19,217 nt of DNA from Synechococcus sp. MED850 (GCA_002700765.1 PAEP01000031.1:1-19217); one strand, 5' to 3'. Shown: positions 6,789 to 14,139, numbered from the stretch's first letter. The notes: a model not told the origin generated them from the sequence alone. Numbers and translations: made by a program.

Positions 6789-7037
6789 ATGGATCTGGTG
6801 AAGCTGCTTCCTGCGCTCGGATTGACGCTCGCGATTCCTCTGCTCGGGAGTGTTCGGGTGCTGGCTCAGTCCGAAGGTTGGTTACTGGGCCCAAACAGCA
6901 ATGTCGGGAAGCAGAGCCAGATTGTGCCAACCAACTGCGTCACCAGTGCTGACGGAGCAATCAGCTGTGACACGAAGGTGGTCAATCCCCCCAGTGACAC
7001 GTCAGCGCGGCCTTACTACAACCCTTTCAACGACTGA
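6789..7037 (+). CDS. Small secreted protein with signal peptide, unknown function
   Basis: An 82-residue protein starting at ATG 6789. Residues 1-27 are a likely Sec signal peptide: a basic residue, then the hydrophobic LLPALGLTLAIPLLGSV and a likely cut near VLA-QS. The mature part is about 55 residues, polar, with two cysteines (TNCV and ISCD) nine residues apart that could form a disulfide in the periplasm or lumen. It ends in ARPYYNPFND. No lipobox is visible. It lies 40 bases after the previous gene and six bases before the psiE-like start, so it is probably co-transcribed with both. Confidence 0.75.
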   Translation: MDLVKLLPALGLTLAIPLLGSVRVLAQSEGWLLGPNSNVGKQSQIVPTNCVTSADGAISCDTKVVNPPSDTSARPYYNPFND

Positions 7038-7043
7038 TCCTTG

Positions 7044-7589
7044 GTGAAACAGCCCCATCGCCAGGGGAATTCTTTCCTCTCGCTCGTCGATGCCGGAGAA
7101 CGCGAGGTTGCTCGGTTTCTCACGCTGATCACTGGAGTCGTGATCGTCGCAGCCCTGATCCAGTTGATGCTGTCGATGGCCAGCAAGCTTCTCCAGGGGA
7201 CTGAGGCCACCTGGCTTGGAGATGACCTGATCAAGGTGCTTGGGGATCTGCTCACCGTTCTGATCGCTCTTGAGGTTCTTCAGAACATCACCAGCTACCT
7301 CAGACGCCATGTGGTGCAGATCGAATTGGTTCTCGTCACAGCTCTCACCGCCGTCGCACGCAAGGTGATTGTTCTTCCGACTGGAGCTGAAAACAAACCG
7401 CAGCTCCTCTTCGGACTGGGAGCTGCCTCGATTTCCCTTGCAGCCTCCTACTGGCTGGTCAGACGTTCAAGCCGGGTGACGCGGAATCAACCCAGTGCAG
7501 TGCCAACCAAATCGTTCCTGGAGCAGGATCCGTCCGTTCAACCCGATGGCGACATCGAGGAGGCAGATGCAGATGATCACCTGCACTGA
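7044..7589 (+). CDS. PsiE-like four-helix membrane protein
   Basis: A 181-residue protein with the phosphate-starvation-inducible PsiE layout. Four hydrophobic segments are visible (FLTLITGVVIVAALIQLML; LLTVLIALEVLQNITSYL; IELVLVTALTAVARKVIVL; LFGLGAASISLAASYWLV). The conserved LEVLQNITSYLRRH region is followed by TALTAVARKVIV. E. coli PsiE is about 136 residues; here about 40 extra polar, acidic residues follow the last helix. That extension is encoded in the stretch lying opposite the 3' end of the Nif11/cupin gene. The start is GTG 7044, or the adjacent TTG 7041; neither has a ribosome site. The function of PsiE is unknown. Confidence 0.82.
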   Translation: MKQPHRQGNSFLSLVDAGEREVARFLTLITGVVIVAALIQLMLSMASKLLQGTEATWLGDDLIKVLGDLLTVLIALEVLQNITSYLRRHVVQIELVLVTALTAVARKVIVLPTGAENKPQLLFGLGAASISLAASYWLVRRSSRVTRNQPSAVPTKSFLEQDPSVQPDGDIEEADADDHLH

Positions 7590-8001
7590 GATCAACCAAG
7601 CGGTCTGGATCCTCGATGCGCAGCTGAGCACTTCCTTTCAGCACCATCACCCATTCATGCTCAACCTGGTCCATCCAGAGCCCCTCTGGACAACACGCCT
7701 CGTTGGAGGTGATCAGAACAAGCCGCCATCCGTCGCCGCAATGCAGCACGCGTTCAAGCTCCTCACCAGTTTCAGGTAGGGGACTGAGGAGCAGGTTGTC
7801 GGACTTCAGCGCGGATGGCTCGGGCTCTCCCCAACGCCGACCGATCTCGTACCCCCAGCTGTTCGCCAGTTGGACCACCTGATTGTGGGATGAACAGCCA
7901 GCAAGCTGTTCGCGCCGATGGGGTTCAGCTTCCAGGCTGTCCACCAGTTGCTTCAGCTGCGTCACCTTGTCCAGGAAGCGCATCAAATCCCGCTCCGCCA
8001 T
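7459..8001 (-). CDS. Nif11 domain / cupin domain fusion protein
   Basis: A 180-residue protein with two parts. Residues 1-60 match the Nif11 domain: DLMRFLDKVTQLKQLVDSLE, then VVQLANSWGYEIGRRW, the helix pair and AxxxGY/F motif used as leader in nitrile hydratase-like and Nif11-like peptide precursors. Residues about 75-172 are a single cupin domain. It has DQVEHEWVMVLKGSAQLRIE at 111-130, GDHLHLPPRCRHRVERT at 141-157 and TIWLALHW at 163-170; H115 and H152 are possible metal ligands. There is no GG-type leader cleavage site between them, so this is probably an enzyme or binding protein, not a peptide precursor. ATG 8001 fits the start of Nif11 domains. Its last 131 bases overlap psiE on the other strand. 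Confidence 0.88.
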   Translation of the reverse strand: MAERDLMRFLDKVTQLKQLVDSLEAEPHRREQLAGCSSHNQVVQLANSWGYEIGRRWGEPEPSALKSDNLLLSPLPETGEELERVLHCGDGWRLVLITSNEACCPEGLWMDQVEHEWVMVLKGSAQLRIEDPDRLVDLSAGDHLHLPPRCRHRVERTDPAPGTIWLALHWVDSASPGLNV

Positions 8002-8093
8002 CCGCTTCTCAGGTGCTGAAGCCGTGATCCTGGCAACAGACGGAAAGGCCAGGTCGCGGCGAAAGTCAGGACTTGCTGATCCGACTGTTGCCA

Positions 8094-8327
8094 ATGCCGA
8101 CTGCAACCAAGGCGCTGACCATCGGAGACCTGGAAGCAGGATTCGCCACGTACTGCCAGGCGCTCAGACGCCTTGTTTCCTCAGGCCGCGATCTGAAGTC
8201 GATCCGCCGCACCATCTGCTGGGACTATCTTCAGCGGCTGCACACATCTCTTCCCCAGAGCTACCGCTCCCCTGAAGAACTGGTGCAGCGCTATCAGCGA
8301 ACACTGAACACCGCTGAAGCAAACTGA
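8094..8327 (+). CDS. Small conserved-looking protein of unknown function
   Basis: A 77-residue protein from ATG 8094, which I do not recognise. It is mainly helical and basic: TIGDLEAGFATYCQALRRLV, then SIRRTICWDYLQRLHTSLP, then SPEELVQRYQRTLN. There are two cysteines and several aromatic residues, but no signal peptide or membrane segment. It is divergent from the Nif11/cupin gene across 92 bases that must hold both promoters. The cytochrome gene follows 21 bases after its stop. Coherent composition and tight spacing support a real gene. Confidence 0.7.
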   Translation: MPTATKALTIGDLEAGFATYCQALRRLVSSGRDLKSIRRTICWDYLQRLHTSLPQSYRSPEELVQRYQRTLNTAEAN

Positions 8328-8348
8328 GCGGCAAAGCCGAATGCCTCA

Positions 8349-8729
8349 GTGATTGAACGCAATCCATCGGTGCTCCAGAGGAGATGGTGGAGATCAGTGC
8401 TCGTTGGAATGGCACTGAACCTTGGCCTGTTCATCCTTTCGCCGCAATGCGCCTTGGCGGAAGACCAGTCCAGCCAAGGCGCCGTTTTGTTTGAACAGCA
8501 TTGCGCGGCTTGCCACATCAATGGAGGAAATATCATTCGCCGAGGCAAGACGTTGAAATTGGCAGCGTTGGAACGTCGTGGTCTTGCATCTGTGGATGCG
8601 ATAGCTGAGATCGCAGCCCATGGAATCGGTCAGATGAGTGGCTACCAGGATGCCTTGGGTCCGGACGGCGACCAGTTGGTGGCTGAATGGATCTGGACGC
8701 AGGCTCAGAATGCCTGGATCCAGGGATAA
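8349..8729 (+). CDS. Cytochrome c6-like monohaem cytochrome c
   Basis: A 126-residue secreted cytochrome. A basic start (QRRWWRS) and the hydrophobic VLVGMALNLGLFIL lead to ALA-ED at 35-39, a likely signal cleavage, so the mature protein (about 89 residues) is in the lumen or periplasm. The haem site CAACH is at 52-56 and the sixth ligand is probably M96 in GQMSGY. The order of motifs (GGNIIRRGKTLKLAALERRG, DAIAEIAAHG, QMSGYQD, VAEWIWTQAQNAW) follows plastocyanin-replacing cytochrome c6. Where classical c6 has the glutamine of the AQVTNG segment, this protein has I88, which is the mark of the c6B/c6C group. The start is GTG 8349 or GTG 8370; both keep the signal. The 3' end overlaps the opposing YCII gene by 25 bases. 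Confidence 0.88.
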   Translation: MIERNPSVLQRRWWRSVLVGMALNLGLFILSPQCALAEDQSSQGAVLFEQHCAACHINGGNIIRRGKTLKLAALERRGLASVDAIAEIAAHGIGQMSGYQDALGPDGDQLVAEWIWTQAQNAWIQG

Positions 8730-8974
8730 ACCTCTACCTCAGTCCAGATTCCCTGCGTCCAATAGATATCGGCATGGATCAGGTCTTGCACGGTTGACAG
8801 TTCCTCTGCCTCAAAAATTCCAAACACATGGGTGCTCCCTTCTGTGGGACCCAGCGTCACAAGAGTTCCCTCCTGCTTGAGAGAATGCAGGCGAGAGAGA
8901 TGCTCATCGCGAAAAGGTGTTCGCTTCTCAAGCGCATCCTGGCAGTAAGTCCCCCAGAGAACGAAACGAGCCAT
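8705..8974 (-). CDS. YCII-family protein
   Basis: An 89-residue protein with the ferredoxin-like YCII fold. FVLWGTYCQDALEKRTPFRDEHLSRL carries the conserved histidine (H25). LVTLGPT at 38-44 and FGIFEAEELSTVQDLIHADIYW at 51-72 follow, with D69 in the place of the family's DPF motif, and the end is WTEVEVYPW. Family members are small cytosolic proteins, some with weak hydrolase activity; the substrate here is unknown. ATG 8974 is used, with AGG eight bases upstream. The gene diverges from the cyAbrB gene across 97 bases and converges on the cytochrome gene. Confidence 0.85.
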   Translation of the reverse strand: MARFVLWGTYCQDALEKRTPFRDEHLSRLHSLKQEGTLVTLGPTEGSTHVFGIFEAEELSTVQDLIHADIYWTQGIWTEVEVYPWIQAF

Positions 8975-9071
8975 AGGAAAACCTGGTCCAGATAAAAACA
9001 ATCCAGGCCAAAGGATGGCACAGATGGTTGATCAAACGCTATGTTGTCGATGTTGATTCAATTTTCAAACA

Positions 9072-9443
9072 ATGCTCACAGGGAGCGACCTTCTCAACAA
9101 AGTCAAGGAGCTGGGTGATGTCAGCAAGTCTGATCTGGTCCGCGCCTGTGGCTACGTATCCAACAAGAAAGATGGTGGCGAGCGACTGAACTTCACTGCT
9201 TTCTACGAAGCACTTCTGGAAGCCAAAGGAGTCAGTCTTGGTATCGGTGGTGTAGGTGGAGTCGGCAAAGGTGGTCGCAAACTAAGCTATGTGGCCACCG
9301 TTCAAGGCAACGGCAACCTGCTGATTGGCAAGGCCTACACCGCACTGCTGGATCTGAAACCCGGTGATGATTTTGAAATCAAGCTCGGGCGCAAGCAGAT
9401 TCGCCTGGTCCCAGTTGGTGGCACCGACGAAGACGAAGAGTGA
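9072..9443 (+). CDS. Cyanobacterial AbrB-like transcriptional regulator (cyAbrB)
   Basis: A 123-residue protein with the cyAbrB arrangement: an N-terminal cyanobacteria-specific domain (LTGSDLLNKVKELGDVSKSD, CGYVSNKKDGGERLNFTAFYEALLEAKG), a glycine-rich linker at 57-68, and a C-terminal AbrB-type DNA-binding part. The last reads LSYVATVQGNGNLLIGKAYTALLDLKPGDDFEIKLGRKQIRLVPV, with LGRKxIRL as the hallmark, and an acidic tail ends the protein. cyAbrB proteins are abundant, chromatin-like regulators of nitrogen and carbon genes in cyanobacteria. ATG 9072 has no Shine-Dalgarno sequence. A strong terminator follows 57 bases after the stop, so the gene is probably transcribed alone. Confidence 0.93.
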   Translation: MLTGSDLLNKVKELGDVSKSDLVRACGYVSNKKDGGERLNFTAFYEALLEAKGVSLGIGGVGGVGKGGRKLSYVATVQGNGNLLIGKAYTALLDLKPGDDFEIKLGRKQIRLVPVGGTDEDEE

Positions 9444-9500
9444 TCAACAGGTGGGCGCAAGCCAAAGCTCTGAGCCATTTTAAAACCTGAAAACCCTAAT

Positions 9501-9526
9501 GCCCCGAGTTGTTTCGGGGCTTTTTT
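9501..9526 (+). terminator. Rho-independent terminator after cyAbrB
   Basis: GCCCCGA at 9501-9507 and TCGGGGC at 9514-9520 form a perfect 7-base-pair stem with a six-base loop, followed directly by six T. It ends the cyAbrB transcript. The other strand lacks a matching T run, so it probably does not end trpA, which comes in from the opposite side and stops at 9569. Confidence 0.93.
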
Positions 9527-9568
9527 AATGTTGGTTGAACTGTCTCTGTGCAGCGTGATGCGAGCCAA

Positions 9569-10363
9569 TCAGTTGGCCGCCTGACGCAACTCCAGGCAAA
9601 ACTTTTCAGCTTCTGCGGCAACCTCTGTTCGAGCCGCAGCAGCCATTCTTTTCACGAGAGCACTTCCAACGATCGCACCATCAGCACCCCAGCGACGAAC
9701 CTGCTTGACCTGATCCACACCGGAGATTCCAAAGCCGACGGCAACGGGTACTGGCGATGACTGCTTGAGCTGATGTACCAATCCCTCCACTCTGGTTTCC
9801 ATCTGGGCACGCTCTCCTGTGACCCCTGTAACGCTGACGAGATAAGTAAAACCCCTGCTCCTCAGCGCGATCCGTTCCATGCGCTGGGGGGGAGTTGTTG
9901 GTGCAACAAGAAGCACGAGATCAAGGCCACGTTCAGCCGCCAGAGGCGATAGACGCTCTGCTTCCTCAAGCGGAAGATCTGGCACAACCAATCCGGACGC
10001 ACCTGCGGCAGAGGCTTGATCGCAGAACAACTCCATTCCCACATTGAGCAATGGATTGCTGTAAGTGAACAGAATCACAGGAATGGAGATTTCACCTTTG
10101 AGACTCGCCAACATCTCCAGGACACGCGCAGGTGTGGTGCCCGCCGTCAATGCACGCGAAGCGGCCGCTTGAATCACAGGCCCATCAGCAAGGGGGTCGC
10201 TGTAGGGCATGCCGAGTTCCACCATGTCTGCCCCACCACGCTCCAAGCCAAGGAGTACCTCCCGGGTGGTTTCAAGATCAGGATCACCAGCCATCACGAA
10301 GGGCATGAGTGCAAGCCGACCGTCCTGTTTCAGCTGTGCAAATCGCTGCGCGATGGAAGTCAC
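9569..10363 (-). CDS. trpA: Tryptophan synthase alpha chain
   Basis: A 264-residue TIM-barrel enzyme that cleaves indole-3-glycerol phosphate to indole and glyceraldehyde 3-phosphate, passing indole to TrpB. The motifs are PFVMAGDPD at 21-29 and [19 protein letters not shown] at 47-65, with catalytic E49 and D60 at exactly the E. coli numbers. [20 protein letters not shown], the flexible loop [10 protein letters not shown] and the phosphate-binding VGFGIS and [12 protein letters not shown] follow. The length is normal. The start is GTG 10363, because a nearby ATG upstream is out of frame and closes quickly. It is the last gene of ndhL-DUF3007-trpA; trpB is not in the window. Confidence 0.97.
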   Translation of the reverse strand: MTSIAQRFAQLKQDGRLALMPFVMAGDPDLETTREVLLGLERGGADMVELGMPYSDPLADGPVIQAAASRALTAGTTPARVLEMLASLKGEISIPVILFTYSNPLLNVGMELFCDQASAAGASGLVVPDLPLEEAERLSPLAAERGLDLVLLVAPTTPPQRMERIALRSRGFTYLVSVTGVTGERAQMETRVEGLVHQLKQSSPVPVAVGFGISGVDQVKQVRRWGADGAIVGSALVKRMAAAARTEVAAEAEKFCLELRQAAN

Positions 10364-10395
10364 GTTTCTGCCATAGACGGAACAACCCGTTGAGC

Positions 10396-10737
10396 CTATG
10401 AGTCTGATGTCGATGCGTCTCCGTTCAGGTCAAGCCGTCGCAGCAGCTCCTGCTGTTCAGCTTCAGGAAGGGCGTTGAAGCGATCCTCAAGATCTTGCTT
10501 GGCTTTCTCGTCATAGACGTCGCGGTACCGACGTCGCTGCTCCATAAAGGTCATCTGACCGGTGATCACGCGGAACAGATAAGACCCTGTCCATACGAGC
10601 ACGATCAGGACGAGGAGGGACTGGGCGGCGATTCCTGCCGAGAATCCCTCCAATCCCGCAGCACTGAATCCGACATAACCGACAGCACCAAGCCCCAGGA
10701 TGATGAGGCCAACAAGCAGAACCTTCGCTCTGGTCAA
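10396..10737 (-). CDS. DUF3007-family membrane protein
   Basis: A 113-residue protein of the cyanobacterial and plastid DUF3007 family. Two membrane helices ([21 protein letters not shown] and [19 protein letters not shown]) are followed by a charged cytosolic or stromal tail with [27 protein letters not shown] and an acidic end. The ndhL-DUF3007-trpA order is, to my knowledge, common in cyanobacteria, which suggests a link to the NDH-1 complex, but no function can be read from the sequence. The best start is TTG 10737, one base after the ndhL stop; I see no ATG or GTG that would keep the first helix. Confidence 0.85.
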   Translation of the reverse strand: MTRAKVLLVGLIILGLGAVGYVGFSAAGLEGFSAGIAAQSLLVLIVLVWTGSYLFRVITGQMTFMEQRRRYRDVYDEKAKQDLEDRFNALPEAEQQELLRRLDLNGDASTSDS

Positions 10738-10738
10738 A

Positions 10739-10990
10739 TCAACTGTCTCCCTGGCCGCTGAGACGGAAATTCAGAAACGGAGCGAACACAACCATTCCCG
10801 GGAAAAACAGGAAGACCAGTCCGTAGATCCCCAGCCGTTCCACGTTGCCCATCCGGTGCCAGCGCCTGTTCATCCAAAGGAACAGCAAGAGGGGAACCAC
10901 CAGAAGGTAAAGGCCTGCCAAAACCACGTAGGCCGCCACAACAAGCAGGGTGTCCTGCGGAATTCCGCTGAGCAGGGACTGGAGGTCCAA
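10739..10990 (-). CDS. ndhL: NAD(P)H-quinone oxidoreductase subunit L
   Basis: An 83-residue protein with two membrane helices ([26 protein letters not shown] and [18 protein letters not shown]). The NdhL signature is [28 protein letters not shown], ending with APFLNFR. NdhL is a small membrane subunit specific to cyanobacterial and plastid NDH-1, placed near the ferredoxin-binding side, and it supports respiration, cyclic electron flow and, in some NDH-1 forms, CO2 uptake. The start is taken as TTG 10990. The frame is closed by a stop a few codons further up and offers no ATG or GTG before the conserved part. It is first in the unit with DUF3007 and trpA, and diverges from tRNA-Leu across 40 bases. 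Confidence 0.9.
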   Translation of the reverse strand: MDLQSLLSGIPQDTLLVVAAYVVLAGLYLLVVPLLLFLWMNRRWHRMGNVERLGIYGLVFLFFPGMVVFAPFLNFRLSGQGDS

Positions 10991-11030
10991 GACCGACAGG
11001 CGAGTTGTCGAAATCTAGAATGTCCAGCAT

Positions 11031-11116
11031 GGGGGCATGGCGGAATCGGTAGACGCACGCGACTTAAAATCGCTTGGGCTGAAAGGCCTGTGGGGGTTCA
11101 AGTCCCCCTGCCCCCA
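11031..11116 (+). tRNA. trnL-UAA: tRNA-Leu (anticodon UAA)
   Basis: An 86-base class II tRNA. The acceptor arm GGGGGCA (11031-11037) pairs with TGCCCCC (11109-11115), with discriminator A. The D-arm region is GCGGAATCGGTAGACGC. The anticodon loop CTTAAAA, closed by GCGA/TCGC, gives anticodon TAA, which reads UUA. A long variable arm (GGGCTGAAAGGCCT) and a GGGGGTTCAAGTCCCCC T-arm complete it. CCA is not encoded (ACT follows). There is no group I intron, although many other cyanobacteria have one in this anticodon loop. Confidence 0.97.
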
Positions 11117-11182
11117 CTTGTATGCACGCAGGCGGCAGCCTTTTTGAACCTGACTACCTTGTGCTTGTGAGCCTGTCAGGGC

Positions 11183-13837
11183 ATGAAAGAATCCGCTGAA
11201 ATAGCCCGCCGCACACAGCGGGATAACGGGGAAGCCACCTGGGATCTCTGGGGGACCTATTTATCTGAACGTCAGTGGGGGACGGTCCGCGAGGATTATT
11301 CCCATGACGGCAATGCCTGGAATCATTTTCCCTTTGATCACAGCCATAGCCGCACCTACCGCTGGGGGGAAGATGGGTTGCTTGGGTTCTGTGACGACAA
11401 GGGCCGCATCTGCTTCGCCATGGCGCTGTGGAATGGCGAAGATCCGATTCTGAAAGAGCGCCTGTTCGGACTCAGCAACCCGGAAGGCAATCACGGCGAA
11501 GACGTGAAGGACTATATGTTCCATCTGGCGGGAACACCCACCGGCAGTTATTCAAAAGCGCTTTACAAATACCCGCAGCAACAATTCCCATACGAACAAC
11601 TGAGGGAAGAAAACAGCCGTCGCGATCGATCGCAACCTGAATACGAACTTGTTGACACTGGAATCTTTGATGAAAACCGTTATTTCGATGTTGAGATTGA
11701 GTATGCCAAAGCTGGGCCAGAAGACATTCTGATCCGGATCACCGCCACAAACCGAGGCCCGCAAAAAGCAGATCTCCACGTGCTTCCGCAACTCTGGCTG
11801 CGCAACACCTGGAGTTGGGGCACAAAAGGTCAAACCAAGCCAAGCATGCACGGCGCCGATGGTTCCATCGTCACTCCAGCCATCGCGACGCTTCCCCCCT
11901 ACATCCTGCGATGCCGGCAAGACGCAGCGATCTGGTTCACCGAAAATGAGTCCAACACCGAAAAGTTGTTCGGGCTGCCGCTCAGCAATCCCTATGTGAA
12001 GGATGCCTTTCATCGCCATCTTATTGAAGGCGACACATCTGCAATCAATCCCAAATCCATGGGAAGCAAGGCAGCCTTTAACCTCAAAGGCACCATTGAA
12101 AGTGGTGAAAACTGGACGGTTGATCTGCGTTTAAGCCGCAGCGACATCACCACGCAAGCGGATGTGTTTTCGGATGAGCAATTTGATCAATTGCTCAAGC
12201 AGCGCCGGCAGGAGTGGCAGGAGTATCTGCGCTGGGTGGCCCCTGATCTCTCCGATCAGGATCGCAGCATTCACACTGCGGCAGGGGCTGGTTTGTACTG
12301 GGGCCGTCAGTATTACAACTGGTTCGTGCATCGCTGGCTCGTCGGCGATTCAACCGGGCCGCAGCCTGCTCAGCAGCGCTGGAAAACCGAGCAGTCCTAC
12401 TGGCGAAGCATGAACGCCAGCGACATCATCTCAATGCCAGATTCCTGGGAATATCCCTATTTCTGCCAGTGGGATCTGATGTTCCACGCCGTCGCATTCG
12501 CTGAATACGACCCCTACGAAGCGCGACGCCAGGCTGGCATCCTCAGAACGCACAACTACACCGCGACAAACGGCCAATCACCCGCCTACGAATGGTCGCT
12601 CTCCGACCCCAACCCTCCAATTGGAGCATGGGCGACGCTGAGGATTCATCAGATCGAGAAAAAACGGCATGACCAGCCCTGCCTTTATGAACTCTCAGCT
12701 GCTTATCAAAAACTGCTTCTGGAATACGGCTGGTGGGCCAACCGGACAGATGTGAACAAGGACGGCATGTTTGACGGAGGGTTTCTCGGCCTCGACAACA
12801 TTGCCATTTTCGATCGCTCCAGACGCTTGAACGATGGAAGCAGGATTCAACAGCCAGACGGCACATCCTGGATGGCGATGTACAGCCTCAACATACTTGA
12901 GCTTGCCGTTGAAATCGGCAAGAAGCACAAGGGTTACAGCGACTCGATTGGTCGTTTCATCAAAGATTTTTGGAAACTGACCTATTCCCTGAATGCCAAT
13001 GATGGTCGGAATTATGTGTGCTGGGACGAGCAGGACGGTTTTTACTACGACGTTCTCGATCGAGTTGACGGCAGCGCTGATTACCTCAGAACCCGTTCAC
13101 TCGCAGGACTGATTCCGCTGCTCGCTGTCGCCTCCTTCGACCGAAGCACAGTGAACCAGTTCCCAATGCTGGATATACAACCCATCCTTCAACAAAGAGC
13201 CATCGACCGTGGAGAGCCCTTTCCTGAATTGGATTACCTGGGTGAATGGCACAATGACCGAATTCTTTATGCCCTTGTACCAAAATCAAGGCTAATTAGG
13301 ATTCTGGAACGGGTGTTCGATGAGGCTGAATTCCTTTCTCCCTACGGCATCCGTGGATTATCGAAGCACTACGAAAACAACCCTTACACCTATCGAGAGG
13401 GTGATGAAGAGGGCAGCATCTCCTACAGCCCTGCAGACAGCCCCGTTCCCATGTTCGGCGGCAACTCAAATTGGCGCGGTCCTGTCTGGATGCCAATCAA
13501 TTATCTAATCATCGAAGCCCTCCAAAAATATGCTCATTATTATGGCGACGACTTAAAAATGGAGTTCCCGACAGGCTCAGGCAATCTTATGAATCTATGG
13601 GAAATTTCACTCGAACTTGAAGAGCGCCTGATCAATATCTTCCGATGCAACGAAACCGGAAGTCGCCCTTTCAATGGTTCCATTGACTACTTCAACCAAG
13701 ATCAGCACTGGAAAGACCTGATCCGCTTCAATGAATACTTTCATGGCGACAACGGTTCAGGCCTCGGCGCCAGCCATCAAACAGGCTGGACAGCCATCGT
13801 GTCAAAAATGATCAACCAGCTCAATCGATATCGTTAA
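11183..13837 (+). CDS. GH63/MGH1-like glucosidase (large cytosolic glycoside hydrolase)
   Basis: An 884-residue protein without a signal peptide, so probably cytosolic. The N-terminal third is a beta-rich domain (WGTYLSERQWGTVREDYS, then HSRTYRWGEDGLLGFCDDKGRICFAMALWN). From about 350 comes an alpha/alpha toroid with SWEYPYFCQWDLMFHAVAF (D431 a candidate general acid), NPPIGAWAT, DGTSWMAMY, GNSNWRGPVWMPINYLI and, near the end, FNEYFHGDNGSGLGASHQTGWTA (E851 a candidate general base). These motifs fit GH63 and the MGH1-like clan, which contains alpha-glucosidases and mannosyl- or glucosylglycerate hydrolases. The substrate is unknown; a compatible solute such as glucosylglycerate is plausible in a marine cyanobacterium. 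ATG 11183 has AGGG close upstream. The stop overlaps that of the opposing thioredoxin-like gene by four bases. Confidence 0.88.
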   Translation: MKESAEIARRTQRDNGEATWDLWGTYLSERQWGTVREDYSHDGNAWNHFPFDHSHSRTYRWGEDGLLGFCDDKGRICFAMALWNGEDPILKERLFGLSNPEGNHGEDVKDYMFHLAGTPTGSYSKALYKYPQQQFPYEQLREENSRRDRSQPEYELVDTGIFDENRYFDVEIEYAKAGPEDILIRITATNRGPQKADLHVLPQLWLRNTWSWGTKGQTKPSMHGADGSIVTPAIATLPPYILRCRQDAAIWFTENESNTEKLFGLPLSNPYVKDAFHRHLIEGDTSAINPKSMGSKAAFNLKGTIESGENWTVDLRLSRSDITTQADVFSDEQFDQLLKQRRQEWQEYLRWVAPDLSDQDRSIHTAAGAGLYWGRQYYNWFVHRWLVGDSTGPQPAQQRWKTEQSYWRSMNASDIISMPDSWEYPYFCQWDLMFHAVAFAEYDPYEARRQAGILRTHNYTATNGQSPAYEWSLSDPNPPIGAWATLRIHQIEKKRHDQPCLYELSAAYQKLLLEYGWWANRTDVNKDGMFDGGFLGLDNIAIFDRSRRLNDGSRIQQPDGTSWMAMYSLNILELAVEIGKKHKGYSDSIGRFIKDFWKLTYSLNANDGRNYVCWDEQDGFYYDVLDRVDGSADYLRTRSLAGLIPLLAVASFDRSTVNQFPMLDIQPILQQRAIDRGEPFPELDYLGEWHNDRILYALVPKSRLIRILERVFDEAEFLSPYGIRGLSKHYENNPYTYREGDEEGSISYSPADSPVPMFGGNSNWRGPVWMPINYLIIEALQKYAHYYGDDLKMEFPTGSGNLMNLWEISLELEERLINIFRCNETGSRPFNGSIDYFNQDQHWKDLIRFNEYFHGDNGSGLGASHQTGWTAIVSKMINQLNRYR

Positions 13838-14139
13838 TTGCCCTCCAGAAGAGCATTGAGTTTCTCCCGAAATTCACCCTTCTGCATTCCGCCTTTGAGT
13901 TCTCCTTGAATGGTGAATTCTCCTTCTGGGTCATTCACCAGCAGATACGTTGGCCAACCCATCCCTTCCTTATTTGGATACTGCGCAAGCAGGATGCGTC
14001 GATATTTGCGATAGGCCTCTGTGTCCTGAAGCATCACAGACACGAAGCTACATCCGAGTTCCTCGGCAACCTTGCCGTCGTAGTGGCTCATTCTGTGGCA
14101 CGTGCCGCAGTCTTCCGAGCTGAACTTGATCAGATGCAT
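13834..14139 (-). CDS. Thioredoxin-like protein
   Basis: A 101-residue thioredoxin-fold protein. The redox pair is C11 and C14 in [11 protein letters not shown], and the cis-proline is P63 in [15 protein letters not shown] turn and a C-terminal helix complete the fold. Instead of the thioredoxin WCGPC it has DCGTC. A 20-residue insertion ([20 protein letters not shown]) lies before the cis-proline, which is unlike housekeeping thioredoxins and suggests a specialised partner. ATG 14139 overlaps the pyrC end by 10 bases, so it is the last gene of bicA-pyrC-trx. A GGAAG eight bases upstream may be its ribosome site. Confidence 0.85.
   Translation of the reverse strand: MHLIKFSSEDCGTCHRMSHYDGKVAEELGCSFVSVMLQDTEAYRKYRRILLAQYPNKEGMGWPTYLLVNDPEGEFTIQGELKGGMQKGEFREKLNALLEGN

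Noticed and set aside
7459..8001. The Nif11/cupin gene as a RiPP precursor peptide
   Set aside because: The part after the Nif11 domain is a full cupin with no GG cleavage site or Cys/Ser/Thr-rich core, so a modified-peptide precursor is unlikely.
9501..9526. Terminator acting in both directions, also ending trpA
   Set aside because: On the minus strand the stem is not followed by a T run, so only plus-strand termination is supported.
10734..11030. Minus-strand ORF of 98 codons over ndhL
   Set aside because: ndhL in the neighbouring frame has membrane helices and the family signature; this frame gives Pro/Gly-rich text.
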